A DNA stretch of 64,000 nucleotides, taken from contig NZ_CP074126.1 of NCBI RefSeq assembly GCF_018282095.1, positions 544,501 through 608,500 on the forward strand, given 5' to 3'. Below the pieces are notes generated by a model that saw only the letters and a program-made list of their open reading frames with translations, had not been told where the DNA came from and made no database searches. Source of the stretch: Pseudovibrio brasiliensis. Its GTDB lineage: Bacteria > Pseudomonadota > Alphaproteobacteria > Rhizobiales > Stappiaceae. Numbering within the stretch: position 1 is the stretch's first letter; every line of letters begins with the position of its first letter. Positions 27,434 through 36,406 of this stretch are shown in pieces. The translations under genes were made by a program, and so were the position numbers.

Positions 27434-28131
27434 TGCGAAGACCCCCTGATTTGGCGGATCATATGTGATGCAAGTAACCCACAGAGGGCGCTGGCGACAA
27501 TTGCGTAGGCCTTAGGAAGGCCCAAATAAACCATCGCGATTGCTAATCCAAATGCTACTGTCCATGGCAGAATACTTGGTCGTCCCTGCCATAATCCCCT
27601 CGCCATTGCGATAAAGGCTGCTGTGAAGGCAAATCCGAGTCCGAACCTTTCAAGGTCAGGCAGAACTGTCCCAACCAAAGCGCCGGATGCAGTGGACAGC
27701 GTCCATACGCAGATCATGACCATACCTGATCCAATCAGGAACGAGGCTCCAATGTCTTTGGATTTCGCCCGTTCCGACATGGTAAGCGCCCAGTTCTCAT
27801 CTCCGGTCATATGAATTGCAATCAGCTTTGCCCGCAAAGATAAGCCTGCAAGAATCTCAGAGAGGGAGGCGACGATCCCAATGTACCTTAAATTGAGGGC
27901 AGCACCTGCAAATGCAGCTCCGAGAACCGTTGAGGCATTCGCAAATTGCTCGACGGCAACGATTTGTGATGAACCCGCATGAACGGTTGCGCTCATAAGG
28001 CCGACACTCCACCACGGGAAGCCGGTCTGTGCTGCCAGAAGACCAAATGCGAAGCCGTAAAGGGCCGCTCCAGCGGCAAGGGGAAGGATTGAAATAGCAC
28101 CATGTTTCATGAGATTGAGCATAGATGCCAC
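27430..28131 (-). CDS. azlC: AzlC-family branched-chain amino acid export subunit
   Basis: 233 residues with the AzlC signature: LPLAAGAALYGFAFGLLAAQTGF, SATVHAGSSQIVAVEQF and NLRYIGIVASLSEIL, and multiple membrane helices. With AzlD it forms a secondary exporter for branched-chain amino acids or related compounds. The divergent Lrp/AsnC gene 81 bp away is the usual arrangement for control by amino acid levels. The frame opens with GTG at 28131; an ATG at 28122 is an alternative start. Confidence 0.9.
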   Translation of the reverse strand: MASMLNLMKHGAISILPLAAGAALYGFAFGLLAAQTGFPWWSVGLMSATVHAGSSQIVAVEQFANASTVLGAAFAGAALNLRYIGIVASLSEILAGLSLRAKLIAIHMTGDENWALTMSERAKSKDIGASFLIGSGMVMICVWTLSTASGALVGTVLPDLERFGLGFAFTAAFIAMARGLWQGRPSILPWTVAFGLAIAMVYLGLPKAYAIVASALCGLLASHMIRQIRGSSQ

Positions 28132-28212
28132 TGGTGATGTAAATAAGTATGCTATTGGCGATAATGTGATATGATTAAATCAAATTATTAGAATTTATAG
28201 GGATATTGCATC

Positions 28213-28665
28213 ATGGATGCGATCGATATAACTCTGCTTTCGGCTTTGCAGAAAAATGCCAAGACTTCGATTCAGGAGTTGTCCGAATACTCTGGAACGT
28301 CCACTGCATCTGTGCAGCGTAGACTGAAAGCTCTACGTGATGCCGGCGTAATCCAGAAAGAGGTTGCAGTTCTTAATCCTAAGAAAGTTGGCTTGGGAAT
28401 AACCGCAGTGGTCGCCGTTGAACTGGAACGAGATCGATTAGATCAGATTGACGCATTTAAGCGCAAAGCGCGTGAGGATCGACAAGTTACGCATTTCTAT
28501 TGCATTGCCGGTGATGCGGATTTCATGATGATTGTTATGGCTAAAGACATTGAAGACTACGAGGCCTTCACTCATAGGTTCTTCTTTGCAGACAAAAATG
28601 TGCGCAAGTTCAGAACATCTATTGTTGTATCAACAGAGAAGGCCACGCTTGAGTTGCCCATCTGA
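28213..28665 (+). CDS. Lrp/AsnC-family transcriptional regulator
   Basis: 150 residues. The N-terminal helix-turn-helix (LLSALQKNAKTSIQELSEYSGTSTASVQRRLKALRDAGVI) is followed by the RAM ligand-binding domain (AVVAVELERDR, VTHFYCIAGDADFMMIVMAKDIEDYE). Such proteins form octamers and sense amino acids. It is divergent from azlCD and likely controls it from the 81-bp gap. Confidence 0.92.
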   Translation: MDAIDITLLSALQKNAKTSIQELSEYSGTSTASVQRRLKALRDAGVIQKEVAVLNPKKVGLGITAVVAVELERDRLDQIDAFKRKAREDRQVTHFYCIAGDADFMMIVMAKDIEDYEAFTHRFFFADKNVRKFRTSIVVSTEKATLELPI

Positions 28666-29132
28666 CGGTTGTGTTTCAAACGTTCTCCGTCAGGAAAAGC
28701 TAAACAAATTGGCTGCGGTTGGTTAGATAGCGCTAGTGACAGGAATGATTACTAAGAACTACGCTGCTACCAAATATAACCCCCTATATTTCAAGCAGAA
28801 ATCGCGGGTCGTCTTTATGTTGGGATTCATGTTTCCATCATACAACTGTCTCTCGCGCTTCTTAGCGGACCTTCAGTTTCACGTCTGTGTCTGACCCCTC
28901 CAATTGTCCTGAATGCAGATGTGCCAGCTAGTGATGCCCGGAATGATCCAAGAGCAATAAGCGGCATCGTGAAGGTGGGTGAGGGGCGTCGGATTGATTG
29001 ACGATCACACCTGACGAAGCACGCATTCTGCCACTCAGCGACATGACAGCACTGCACCTTCGCCTGCATCTGGGAACCTCTGAGTATGAGCCCGTGAGGC
29101 GGCAGTGGTTCTATCCATAAAGGAGAGTACAC
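28666..29132. other. Intergenic region after the Lrp gene
   Basis: About 470 bp. A 101-codon minus-strand frame (28827-29132) begins in the ribosome-binding region of the next gene and shows no family resemblance, so I do not call it. No clear terminator or repeat was seen. Confidence 0.4.
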
Positions 29133-29942
29133 ATGCCGCTGAAATCCCTTTCCAGATTAGCTGCGCTGGGGCTCGTAATTATGTTCTCTATGCTCAGCAG
29201 CAGCTTAGTTCAGGCCGATACCAGCGCGGACGCGAGCACAGACCCAAGTCTGTTCAAGGAATGCCCGGTATCACAGGATGACCCCAACGCTTTCGCTCTA
29301 TGTGCCACCGCCAAGTGCTGGACGGTCGACACTGTAGCCTACTGCAAGTGCGATGCACTGAATGAACAGAGCATTTCACTGCCGTTTCACTATGAAGAGA
29401 ATGGTGAGAAGAAGGATGTCTGCAATCTGCTGAAGGCTGGTATCGACAACGGTTTCACAGTGAGCACCTACGCCACTCCGCGCCAGATGGAAAGCGACTA
29501 CGATCCTGAAAGTGAAAAGCTGGGCGAACCCATGGCAATGTACACCTGTCCCAACAGTGAAGATGCCCCCGCTGGCTACTCAGCGCAATGCGATGGTGGC
29601 CTCTGCTTCAACAGCACGCAAGGCAAGGATTTTCCGGGGATTGGACCGGTGAAGGACGATGAGATCATCTGTTCTTGCCCGGCAGTGCCTAGCCCTAAGG
29701 CAGGCTTTCAGATTGCTGGCCCATGGTTATGTGCCCCCGGTGACAGCAACAGCGACGGCACCTGCTGCGATAGCTCCTTCCACGACAAACTCTGCTCGGT
29801 AAAATCCGTCAGTTCTACGGGAACGGAGCTGATGGTTGGTGCGCCACTAGGCGTGGCCAAGATCCTCTCGAAAAAACTGGATGGCAAAGAGCCAGCTATC
29901 AATCGCTGCGTTTTCAAACAAACAGCAGGCGTATCAGAGTGA
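29133..29942 (+). CDS. Secreted Cys-rich protein with an internal repeat, unknown function
   Basis: 269 residues. A Sec signal peptide (LAALGLVIMFSMLSSSLVQA) is cut near residue 28. The mature part has 16 cysteines, an even number consistent with disulfides. Two segments share one pattern, CPxSxDxP...C-x4-C...CxC: residues 44-73 (CPVSQDDPNAFALCATAKC) and 139-182 (CPNSEDAPAGYSAQCDGGLC). A third Cys group is TCCDSSFHDKLC (210-221). I know no named family. AAAGGAG precedes the ATG. It is convergent with a small lipoprotein gene 6 bp away. Confidence 0.75.
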   Translation: MPLKSLSRLAALGLVIMFSMLSSSLVQADTSADASTDPSLFKECPVSQDDPNAFALCATAKCWTVDTVAYCKCDALNEQSISLPFHYEENGEKKDVCNLLKAGIDNGFTVSTYATPRQMESDYDPESEKLGEPMAMYTCPNSEDAPAGYSAQCDGGLCFNSTQGKDFPGIGPVKDDEIICSCPAVPSPKAGFQIAGPWLCAPGDSNSDGTCCDSSFHDKLCSVKSVSSTGTELMVGAPLGVAKILSKKLDGKEPAINRCVFKQTAGVSE

Positions 29943-29948
29943 GCTCGA

Positions 29949-30377
29949 TCAGCACTCAGCCAACACCACAATGATGTTGTCGAGCTCCTCCCATATGAAG
30001 CCCTTAACCGCATTGGTGGCAGGATCATAGCCGTGATAATAACACCCCGGTGCTTGCCTGATCGCCGCTTCTGCCAGCGACAGCCTTTCTTTCACCGAAA
30101 GCCGCGGGGAGGCGATGGGCGCATGGCTCTGCGGATCAACTTCAGTGAAGGTGACCGACATCAGGCTCCACTCAGCCCCAAGCTGCTCTTCCAATGCCGA
30201 GGCCTTTTGCCAGGCAACCTGCATACTCTCGACAACAACAGAGCGCGGTTGAGAGGCACTGACAACATTCTCAGCAACACTGGTCGCACTCGCATCAGAA
30301 ACCGCAGTTGTCTGGTCTTCCCCGTTGCAAGCCGCCAACAACAAGCAAACGACCAACCCGCAGTGCTTCAAAAACAT
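29949..30377 (-). CDS. Small lipoprotein, unknown function
   Basis: 142 residues. The signal peptide MFLKHCGLVVCLLLAAC ends in lipobox LAAC, then a Ser/Ala/Thr-rich linker (DASATSVAENVVSASQ) leads to a folded part with two Cys (APGCYYHGYDP and the terminal LAEC). No known domain is visible. The stop codons of this gene and the Cys-rich gene are 6 bp apart, so the two are convergent and not co-transcribed. Confidence 0.7.
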   Translation of the reverse strand: MFLKHCGLVVCLLLAACNGEDQTTAVSDASATSVAENVVSASQPRSVVVESMQVAWQKASALEEQLGAEWSLMSVTFTEVDPQSHAPIASPRLSVKERLSLAEAAIRQAPGCYYHGYDPATNAVKGFIWEELDNIIVVLAEC

Positions 30378-30567
30378 ACTTAAAACGTCCAGCTCACATC
30401 ACTCAATCAAAGATCGCCTAGCCACTGTAAGCCCCAAACCTTTGGGAAAGCTGGCAAAGCTCCACCTCCCTGCCTCAGCCACCCCACCCAGTCAACGAAC
30501 CTCCGATAGAAGGCACAGGTTTTCCGAAAACGCTTTTTGCCATCACTGACCTTCCTGAGACCTCCAC

Positions 30568-32400
30568 CTACTGATCACGCTTCGAAATCAATTCTCGAGC
30601 GCGGTTGATGTAATCGGTATTTTCATGGGCTGGCACAGTCGGGTCATAATGCTCTGCCAGTTCTCTGAGAACTTGCTTGTCTTCTTTAATGAAGTCCTGT
30701 GCCATCTCCTCAGCCTTGTCCTCGGGAATGCCCAGCTCTTCCCAGGCAGACCGGCCCGCACGAACGGCGCTGTCAAAAGTATCGCGGATGATGTGGTGGG
30801 CGCCGGCTGCGTAAAGCTCATAGACGTGATGCCGGTTGACCGCGCGCGCTACAATGCGCACCTGTGGATGGTGCTTGCGCACGTGGCGCACCAACTCCGT
30901 AGCCGCCTCCCGCTGGTCAATCGCAATGATAAACAAACGGGCCTCGGCAATCCCCGCTGCGTGCAGCAGATCAGGCCGCGTTGCATCTCCAAAAAACACG
31001 CGCAAACCATAGGCCCGCAGCATTTCCAGCTGCGCGGAGGAGTAATCCAGAACCGTTGTCTTATAGCCAGCTGACCGCATCATGCTATTGATAACACCAC
31101 CAAACCGGCCATGCCCGGCAATAATGATCGGCCTCTTCTCAGCAATCTCATCGACAGGCAACTCATCCTTGGAGGCCAGCCGTGGCTGGATCACTTGCGA
31201 GTACACGATGAACAGTGCCGGTGTCAGCACCATCGACATGGCAACCACCAGCAACAGCTGATCAGCAACCGTCTGCGGCAGAACATGATTGGCCACCGTG
31301 AAAGAAATCAGCACAAAACCAAACTCACCCGCTTGCGCCATGCTGAGGCCAAACAACCACTTGGCACTGCCCTTAAGCCGAAACAGATGCGCCAGCACCA
31401 AAAGCACGAAGAGCTTGATCGCGATGAGGCCGATCGTGAGCAGCAGCGTGATACCCAGATTAGCCAGCAGCAGCTCAAAGTTGATGGCTGCGCCAACGGT
31501 GATGAAGAACAGCCCAAGCAGCAAACCGCGGAACGGATCGATGTCGCTCTCCAGCTCATGCCGATACTCACTGTTTGCAAGCACAACACCGGCCAGAAAG
31601 GTCCCCAGCGCCGGGGACAGCCCGACCATCGTCATCAGCAAGGCAATGCCGATGACGAACAGCAGAGCCGTCGCCACAAAAACTTCCCGCAGGTTCGCCA
31701 TGGCTACGTAGCGAAAGATTGGCCGGGTGAGATAAAACCCGCCTGCAATAACAACGGCAATCGCAGCAATCGTAACCAGCGCGGCCTGCCAGCCTTGCAA
31801 GTCCTCCACCAGACTTAAGCTACCACCTTCTTCTGCCCCCGAATGGGGCCCATGGCTAGCCACGTCTCCCGCAACACCAGCAAACTCCGGCATCGCGAGC
31901 AGCGGTAGAAGTGCCAGGATTGGAATGACCGCAATGTCCTGAAACAGCAGCACGGAAAAGCTGGCCTGTCCACCATCTGACCGTAACAAACCTTTCTCGC
32001 TCAGTGTTTGCAGCACGATAGCGGTTGAGGACAGCGAAAGCAGTACACCAGTCGCTAAGGCAACATTCCAGGAGAGGCCCAGCAACATGGCCGCACCCAT
32101 AACCAGCACAGTGGTTAGGCCAACCTGCAAACCGCCAAGCCCAAGCAACCGCTGGCGCATGGACCAAAGCATCTTTGGTTCCAATTCCAGCCCAACCAGA
32201 AACAGCATCATCACCACGCCGAACTCGGCAAAGTGCTGAACGCCTACCACATCTACATTCAGGCCCGACAAGATCGGGCTGATGGCGACACCTGCAATCA
32301 GATAACCCAGAACAGACCCAAGGCCAAAGCGTGAAGCAATCGGCACAGAGATGACGCCCGCAACCAGAAAGACAAAGGCGAGAATAAGAAAGTCGGTCAC
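30568..32400 (-). CDS. Kef-type (CPA2) monovalent cation:proton antiporter
   Basis: 610 residues from the GTG at 32400, chosen because AGAGGG lies 8 bp upstream and the product starts VTDFLILAFVF, where the family begins; a longer frame to 32499 adds an unrelated extension. Residues 1-380 form the membrane antiporter domain (GSVLGYLIAGVAISP, MMLFLVGLELEPK, GLLLGLFFITVGA). A cytoplasmic TrkA-N (RCK) domain follows with the nucleotide-binding GHGRFG and an acidic partner downstream (about residues 430-545). It resembles KefB/KefC potassium efflux systems; no KefF/KefG-type ancillary gene is adjacent. Confidence 0.9.
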   Translation of the reverse strand: MTDFLILAFVFLVAGVISVPIASRFGLGSVLGYLIAGVAISPILSGLNVDVVGVQHFAEFGVVMMLFLVGLELEPKMLWSMRQRLLGLGGLQVGLTTVLVMGAAMLLGLSWNVALATGVLLSLSSTAIVLQTLSEKGLLRSDGGQASFSVLLFQDIAVIPILALLPLLAMPEFAGVAGDVASHGPHSGAEEGGSLSLVEDLQGWQAALVTIAAIAVVIAGGFYLTRPIFRYVAMANLREVFVATALLFVIGIALLMTMVGLSPALGTFLAGVVLANSEYRHELESDIDPFRGLLLGLFFITVGAAINFELLLANLGITLLLTIGLIAIKLFVLLVLAHLFRLKGSAKWLFGLSMAQAGEFGFVLISFTVANHVLPQTVADQLLLVVAMSMVLTPALFIVYSQVIQPRLASKDELPVDEIAEKRPIIIAGHGRFGGVINSMMRSAGYKTTVLDYSSAQLEMLRAYGLRVFFGDATRPDLLHAAGIAEARLFIIAIDQREAATELVRHVRKHHPQVRIVARAVNRHHVYELYAAGAHHIIRDTFDSAVRAGRSAWEELGIPEDKAEEMAQDFIKEDKQVLRELAEHYDPTVPAHENTDYINRARELISKRDQ

Positions 32401-32647
32401 GGTCAATACCCTCTGTAGCCGTGGCAGGTGTGTGGTCGAAAGTGCAAACCCAGTTGGAGCCGTCCCTCCATTCGGATCAACAAAGAGCGGATCTCTCAAT
32501 CATTCCGCTGAAGTTCAGCACATATCAGCCACAGGATCATGCTTTAGTTTTTATAGGCATGAGCCAGTTTAACAAGGTCTCTACTGAAACCATGGTCTTG
32601 ATGCTGCGGATTCTGAAGTGTTCTAAAGCTCGGGAAAGTATTGCCCG

Positions 32648-33094
32648 TTAGGGGGCCTCTGCCTCAGCAGTGCTCTTAAATCCCCAAAACCGCATGGCAT
32701 CAGGGCCGATCTGTTGCAGCACCTGCTCAAAATGAGGCAGATCGACGTGGCGGCGCAGAACCTTGGCGACGCCTGCCGGAGTCTCGTCATCCGAGAAGTT
32801 GTGAAGCCTGCGCAGCGCCTTGGCATCCGCTACCCAGTCCTCCATGGTGCCAAACTCAGGGTTAAAGTCGTCATTGCTCCAGCCAGACGTGAAGATCGCG
32901 CGCAGCACGACAGGCAAGGTATCGGCAAAGGCCAATACTTGCTCTGCTGTCAAACGGTTCCGAAAGGCCAGTAAAGTGGCCTGTACGCAGGTGTAGGTAC
33001 GGTTGCGCGTCACCAGATCCATCGATTCCATAGCATCCAGAAGGAAGGCTTCGTATTGTTGTGATGCGAGTTGATATTCCTGAGGCATGGGCAT
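32648..33094 (-). CDS. DUF2267-family protein
   Basis: 148 residues with GGAGG 7 bp before the ATG at 33094. The sequence (YEAFLLDAMESMDLVTRNRTYTCVQATLLAFRNRLTAEQVLAFADTLPVVLRAIFTSGW) matches DUF2267, soluble helical proteins often duplicated as two half-repeats; the second half here (GVAKVLRRHVD...FEQVLQQIGPDAMRFWG) fits. Function is unknown. Confidence 0.82.
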   Translation of the reverse strand: MPMPQEYQLASQQYEAFLLDAMESMDLVTRNRTYTCVQATLLAFRNRLTAEQVLAFADTLPVVLRAIFTSGWSNDDFNPEFGTMEDWVADAKALRRLHNFSDDETPAGVAKVLRRHVDLPHFEQVLQQIGPDAMRFWGFKSTAEAEAP

Positions 33095-33384
33095 GAAAGG
33101 ACCTCCGAAAAAATATGGGTGGTCAGCTGATGCATGAGCTTAACCCACGTTTTCGCGCTGCAAAAGCTTTCGATTTTCGAGCGCAATCTAAATCGATTTA
33201 ACTTAGGTATTCTACGTATATGTACTATGGTGCTGAGTAAAAGCAGATGAAGAGCTAGAAAAAATAGCTATAAGAATAGTAAAAGAAATAATTATACTAA
33301 ATTGTGCGTCGCGGAATGAAATGCAAAAAGAATATCCGTTGTGACCATGAGTAAATTTCACATTAGTCAAATTATAAATTCGTG
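33095..33384. other. AT-rich intergenic region
   Basis: Very AT-rich DNA between the DUF2267 gene and the FNR/FixK-like box. I see no gene in it. It probably contains the DUF2267 promoter on its left side. Confidence 0.4.
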
Positions 33385-33398
33385 TTGACATAGATCAA
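33385..33398 (+). promoter_or_regulatory. FNR/FixK-like box (anaerobox)
   Basis: TTGACATAGATCAA fits TTGAY-N4-ATCAA, the consensus for FNR/FixK/FnrL-type regulators, with one base different from perfect symmetry. It ends 41 bp before the ATG of a 45-codon gene, close to a position expected for activation. Confidence 0.6.
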
Positions 33399-33439
33399 TT
33401 TGCTATCTACGCTTTGATTGTCATTGAGGTGGAGGGACT

Positions 33440-33577
33440 ATGACTTTCGGCTTGGTATTATTCATTTGTGTATTCTTAGCAATCCTTGGGATGGTTGTGG
33501 TCTCTGAGTTTGCTTCACGTAACAAACCAGCTGATAGCGTAATCGCTGGAATGGATGCGGACATCAGCAAGGAATGA
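33440..33577 (+). CDS. 45-residue single-helix membrane micro-protein
   Basis: The ORF encodes MTFGLVLFICVFLAILGMVV followed by a short polar tail (SEFASRNKPADSVIAGMDADISKE). One N-terminal hydrophobic helix predicts an inner-membrane protein with the tail outside the bilayer. GGAGG lies close upstream, an FNR/FixK-like box further upstream, and a strong terminator downstream, so it looks like a self-contained transcription unit. It may be an accessory subunit of a respiratory complex, as many such micro-proteins are, but that is inference. Confidence 0.65.
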   Translation: MTFGLVLFICVFLAILGMVVVSEFASRNKPADSVIAGMDADISKE

Positions 33578-33651
33578 CAGTGACATCCAGCCGGATGTGT
33601 GGGTTGTAGGTTTCTAAGGACGGAAGGGGGCCTGCAACAACCCGCAATGAC

Positions 33652-33700
33652 AGGCGGCTAGAGCTAGGGTATAGGGGGACTCTAGCTCTGCCGCCTTTTT
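33652..33700 (+). terminator. Intrinsic terminator after the micro-gene
   Basis: AGGCGGCTAGAGCTAG pairs with CTAGCTCTGCCGCCT (one bulge) and is followed by a T-run at 33695-33700. Confidence 0.85.
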
Positions 33701-33711
33701 CATGTCAGCAC

Positions 33712-34083
33712 TCAGAACGGACGGAAGAAAGCGCCGAGCAGGGCAGTGATCAGCACCAGTTCCACGATCAGTGGCGGGATGACCTCTTTCACAAAACCAT
33801 CAGCTATCAAGCCGACCACACGGCCCACAGCCACAACACCCAGTAAAATCGCAACAGCAGCGTAGGCCTGCGGCTGTACCGTCACAAAACCGGTGATCAG
33901 CAGTGCCACGCTTGCCAGAAACAGCCCGCCAATAACGGAACGAATGGTGCTCAGCCCCACCACGCCAATCGGCTCAAGCGCAAAATTCTTGGTCATGCGG
34001 GAAGGGGCAAACATTGAAACGGTGCCCAGGCCAAACAGCATAACTGTCGGAGCGCCAACCATAATTTGATATGCGAGTTCCAT
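33712..34083 (-). CDS. DUF4345-like membrane protein
   Basis: 123 residues from the ATG at 34083 (MELAYQIMVGAPTV). About four membrane helices: ILMVG-like YQIMVGAPTVMLFGLGTVSM, STIRSVIGGLFLASVALLITG, AAVAILLGVVAVGRVVGLIADG and IVELVLITALLGAFF. The RSVIGG...VGRxxGLxADG pattern suggests DUF4345, whose function is unknown. It follows the SDR gene on the same strand after about 100 bp and may belong to that unit. Confidence 0.75.
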   Translation of the reverse strand: MELAYQIMVGAPTVMLFGLGTVSMFAPSRMTKNFALEPIGVVGLSTIRSVIGGLFLASVALLITGFVTVQPQAYAAVAILLGVVAVGRVVGLIADGFVKEVIPPLIVELVLITALLGAFFRPF

Positions 34084-34184
34084 AGTGTTTCTCCATTTAA
34101 AGGGATTGGGCGTATCTCCGGGGAATGGAAACGGGGTCTCGCAGATACGCGTAGTAAGAAGGAAAGCAGGCAAGCTGCTTCAGG

Positions 34185-35111
34185 TCATGAGACCAGTTGG
34201 TGGACAGCCTGATTGGCGTTGTCCTGAAAACTGTGATTGCCAAGATCAGCAAACAAAGTGCTTTGATCGACCAGCTTGCCAACAGCACCTTCGCCAGCAC
34301 TGGCGTAAAACACACCGCTTTTGAATTTCGGGTCCAGAATGCCGTCCACGTAACGCTTGGCGCCATCTTCAACGCCATGCATCATGCCCAGCAGAGGCAT
34401 CAAAAAACCGCCCACATGCTTGAAGAACAGCCTTTTCAGGAAAGGCATGTCGTCAAATCCATTGGTACCCGTGGTGCCGCCCGGGCTCATGGTCACAAAG
34501 CGAACGTGTGGGTGCTGCCGCGCCATGGACGACATCCAGAGCGCACCAATAAGCTTCACGCTCGCATAGGCATCCATCGGGTCGCTTTTTTCAGTAAACG
34601 TGCGCCCATCTGCTATGGCGCGGAACTCGTCCACGGACGCGTATTTCAGCGCTGGCCGGGTAACACCCATCTTCGGAATACCGCGTGCAGCTTCAGAGCC
34701 TGCATAAAGCACGGTGGATGTGATCAGCTGACGCTCCAGCATCTCATCCACCAGCACCACGTGCCCCAGCATGTTCACGGCATAAATGTTGGTCACGCCA
34801 TGTGCTGTCATGCCATTGGGAGACCGGCCTCCCACACCACCTGCATTGAGGACGAGCGCATCGACTGGTGCAGTCATCTGGCTAATAGCGTGACGCACGG
34901 AGGCGGGGTCCATCACATCCATGAGGATGATCTCGAAGATCTCGCGCTTCACCTCAGCTTCAAGAGCTGCTTTGGCTGCCTGTGCTTTGGCTTCATTGCG
35001 GCAGGCGAGATAGATTTTTTCGATAGTGCTGACCTTTGCGAGCTGCCGAGCCGCCTCACGGCCCAGCCCTGCATTCGCACCGGTAATTAAAACGGATTTG
35101 ATCGGAGACAT
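34185..35111 (-). CDS. Short-chain dehydrogenase/reductase
   Basis: 308 residues. The Rossmann motif TGANAGLG (TGxxxGxG) is near the N-terminus, VLNAGG is the NAG motif, and the catalytic YASVK matches YxxxK (about residue 183), so it should be a catalytically competent NAD(P)-dependent oxidoreductase. The long C-terminal region resembles protochlorophyllide-reductase/retinol-dehydrogenase-like SDRs. AGGAAACG precedes the ATG. It is divergent from a LysR gene that probably controls it. The substrate is unknown. Confidence 0.88.
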   Translation of the reverse strand: MSPIKSVLITGANAGLGREAARQLAKVSTIEKIYLACRNEAKAQAAKAALEAEVKREIFEIILMDVMDPASVRHAISQMTAPVDALVLNAGGVGGRSPNGMTAHGVTNIYAVNMLGHVVLVDEMLERQLITSTVLYAGSEAARGIPKMGVTRPALKYASVDEFRAIADGRTFTEKSDPMDAYASVKLIGALWMSSMARQHPHVRFVTMSPGGTTGTNGFDDMPFLKRLFFKHVGGFLMPLLGMMHGVEDGAKRYVDGILDPKFKSGVFYASAGEGAVGKLVDQSTLFADLGNHSFQDNANQAVHQLVS

Positions 35112-35232
35112 CGCTGCGTTTCCTGCTGTTTATTTGCTCATGCAGAAAATCTAGTCTGGTTGAATTTTGAAGTGTAGATGGGTAAAACTGGACGCCATGT
35201 TCCAAATTTGAACCGCCGGAAACGCTCAAAGC

Positions 35233-36147
35233 ATGCACGAAAACTATTCATTGAACTGGGATGATCTGAAGTATTTTCTTGCTGTGGCTCGCTGCGGCAC
35301 CATCCGTGGGGGCGCAACGCTTATCCGCGTCAACCACACAACACTGGCCCGCAGGCTGGAGGTGCTCGAAGAGCGTGTCGGCAGCCGCCTGTTTGATCGT
35401 TCCAAAGCCGGACTGGTGCTGACGGAACTGGGTGAGGCTCTGCTGCCCTACGCTGAGCGTGTGGAAGACGAGATGGCCACTGCCTCCCGCATCATCGTCG
35501 GGCGCGATGCCAAGCCTCAAGGCACCATCCACGTGACCATGCCCCACGGTCTGGCCATGACGTCCATCATGGATGATCTGGTGCTGTTTGCGGAAAAGTA
35601 TCCTGACATTGACCTCAACCTGAACTTCACCAACAACGTCGCGGATCTGACACGGCGCGAAGCTGATGTTGGCTTTCGTATTGCTGACGAAGTCACACAG
35701 GATGTGGTGGGCCGCAAGCTGGTGCAGATGTCTCAGGCCGCCTATTGCACACGCGAGTACGCCGAGCGGATCAAGGATAACAGCGGCGAAGGCCTGAACT
35801 TCATTGGCTGGCATGAGGCAGAAGGGGAAACCACCGCGCCATGGATCCTGAACGGCTGCTACCCCAAAGCAAAACTCAAGCACAGAGTCTCAGAACTGGT
35901 GCCGCTCATCTCACTGGCCGCTGCAGGTCTTGGCATGGCCTACCTGGCCTGCAATCTGGGCGACAGACATCCCACACTGATCCGTGCTCCGTTCCAGAAA
36001 CCAATGCCTTACCGCAGCATCTGGCTGCTCCTCCACCGCGATCTGCGCAACACCGCCCGCGTCCGTCTGTTCGTTGACTTCGTTGCTGAACGCATCACCG
36101 CCCGCCGCAACGAGTTCTGGGTCGCTGGTACGAAAACCAGCAACTGA
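35233..36147 (+). CDS. LysR-family transcriptional regulator
   Basis: 304 residues. The N-terminal winged helix (WDDLKYFLAVARCGTIRGGATLIRVNHTTLARRLEVLEERVGSRLFDR) is followed by the substrate-binding domain. The TLARRLEVLE form is that of LysR members often found divergent from oxidoreductase genes. The 121-bp gap to the SDR gene should hold the shared operator. Confidence 0.93.
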   Translation: MHENYSLNWDDLKYFLAVARCGTIRGGATLIRVNHTTLARRLEVLEERVGSRLFDRSKAGLVLTELGEALLPYAERVEDEMATASRIIVGRDAKPQGTIHVTMPHGLAMTSIMDDLVLFAEKYPDIDLNLNFTNNVADLTRREADVGFRIADEVTQDVVGRKLVQMSQAAYCTREYAERIKDNSGEGLNFIGWHEAEGETTAPWILNGCYPKAKLKHRVSELVPLISLAAAGLGMAYLACNLGDRHPTLIRAPFQKPMPYRSIWLLLHRDLRNTARVRLFVDFVAERITARRNEFWVAGTKTSN

Positions 36148-36350
36148 TTGTTGAGCGCGAGCCTATGCAAAGCCCTAAGAAGTCTCCCATTTCCCGCAAA
36201 TGAATTCATGAAACCTTCTCTTAAAAGCGCGGGATATATTTTACCTTTCAGCTTTACCTATACGTTAATATGTGATCCTATGCGGCTATCTGCACCGTAT
36301 CTCCGAAAAGTGCCTGATGGTATTCGGATAAAGATACGCAAAAACAAGAG

Positions 36351-36394
36351 CTAAAGCAGATCAAGTGTTTGAACTTAAAGATGAACTGTTTTAG
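36351..36394. repeat. Diverged copy of the CTAAAGCAGTTC inverted repeat
   Basis: CTAAAGCAGATCA (36351-36363) and TGAACTGTTTTAG (36382-36394) are imperfect arms with two mismatched positions. It lies 12 bp before the ATG of the hydrolase gene, so here it cannot be a downstream terminator of that gene. Confidence 0.5.
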
Positions 36395-36406
36395 CGATGA
36401 GTGTTT

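Noticed and set aside
28827-29132. 101-codon minus-strand frame before the Cys-rich gene
   Set aside because: It starts inside the ribosome-binding region of the neighbouring gene and has no recognisable domain; a decayed gene cannot be excluded.
34197-35090. 297-codon plus-strand frame
   Set aside because: Antisense to the SDR gene, whose catalytic motifs are complete.
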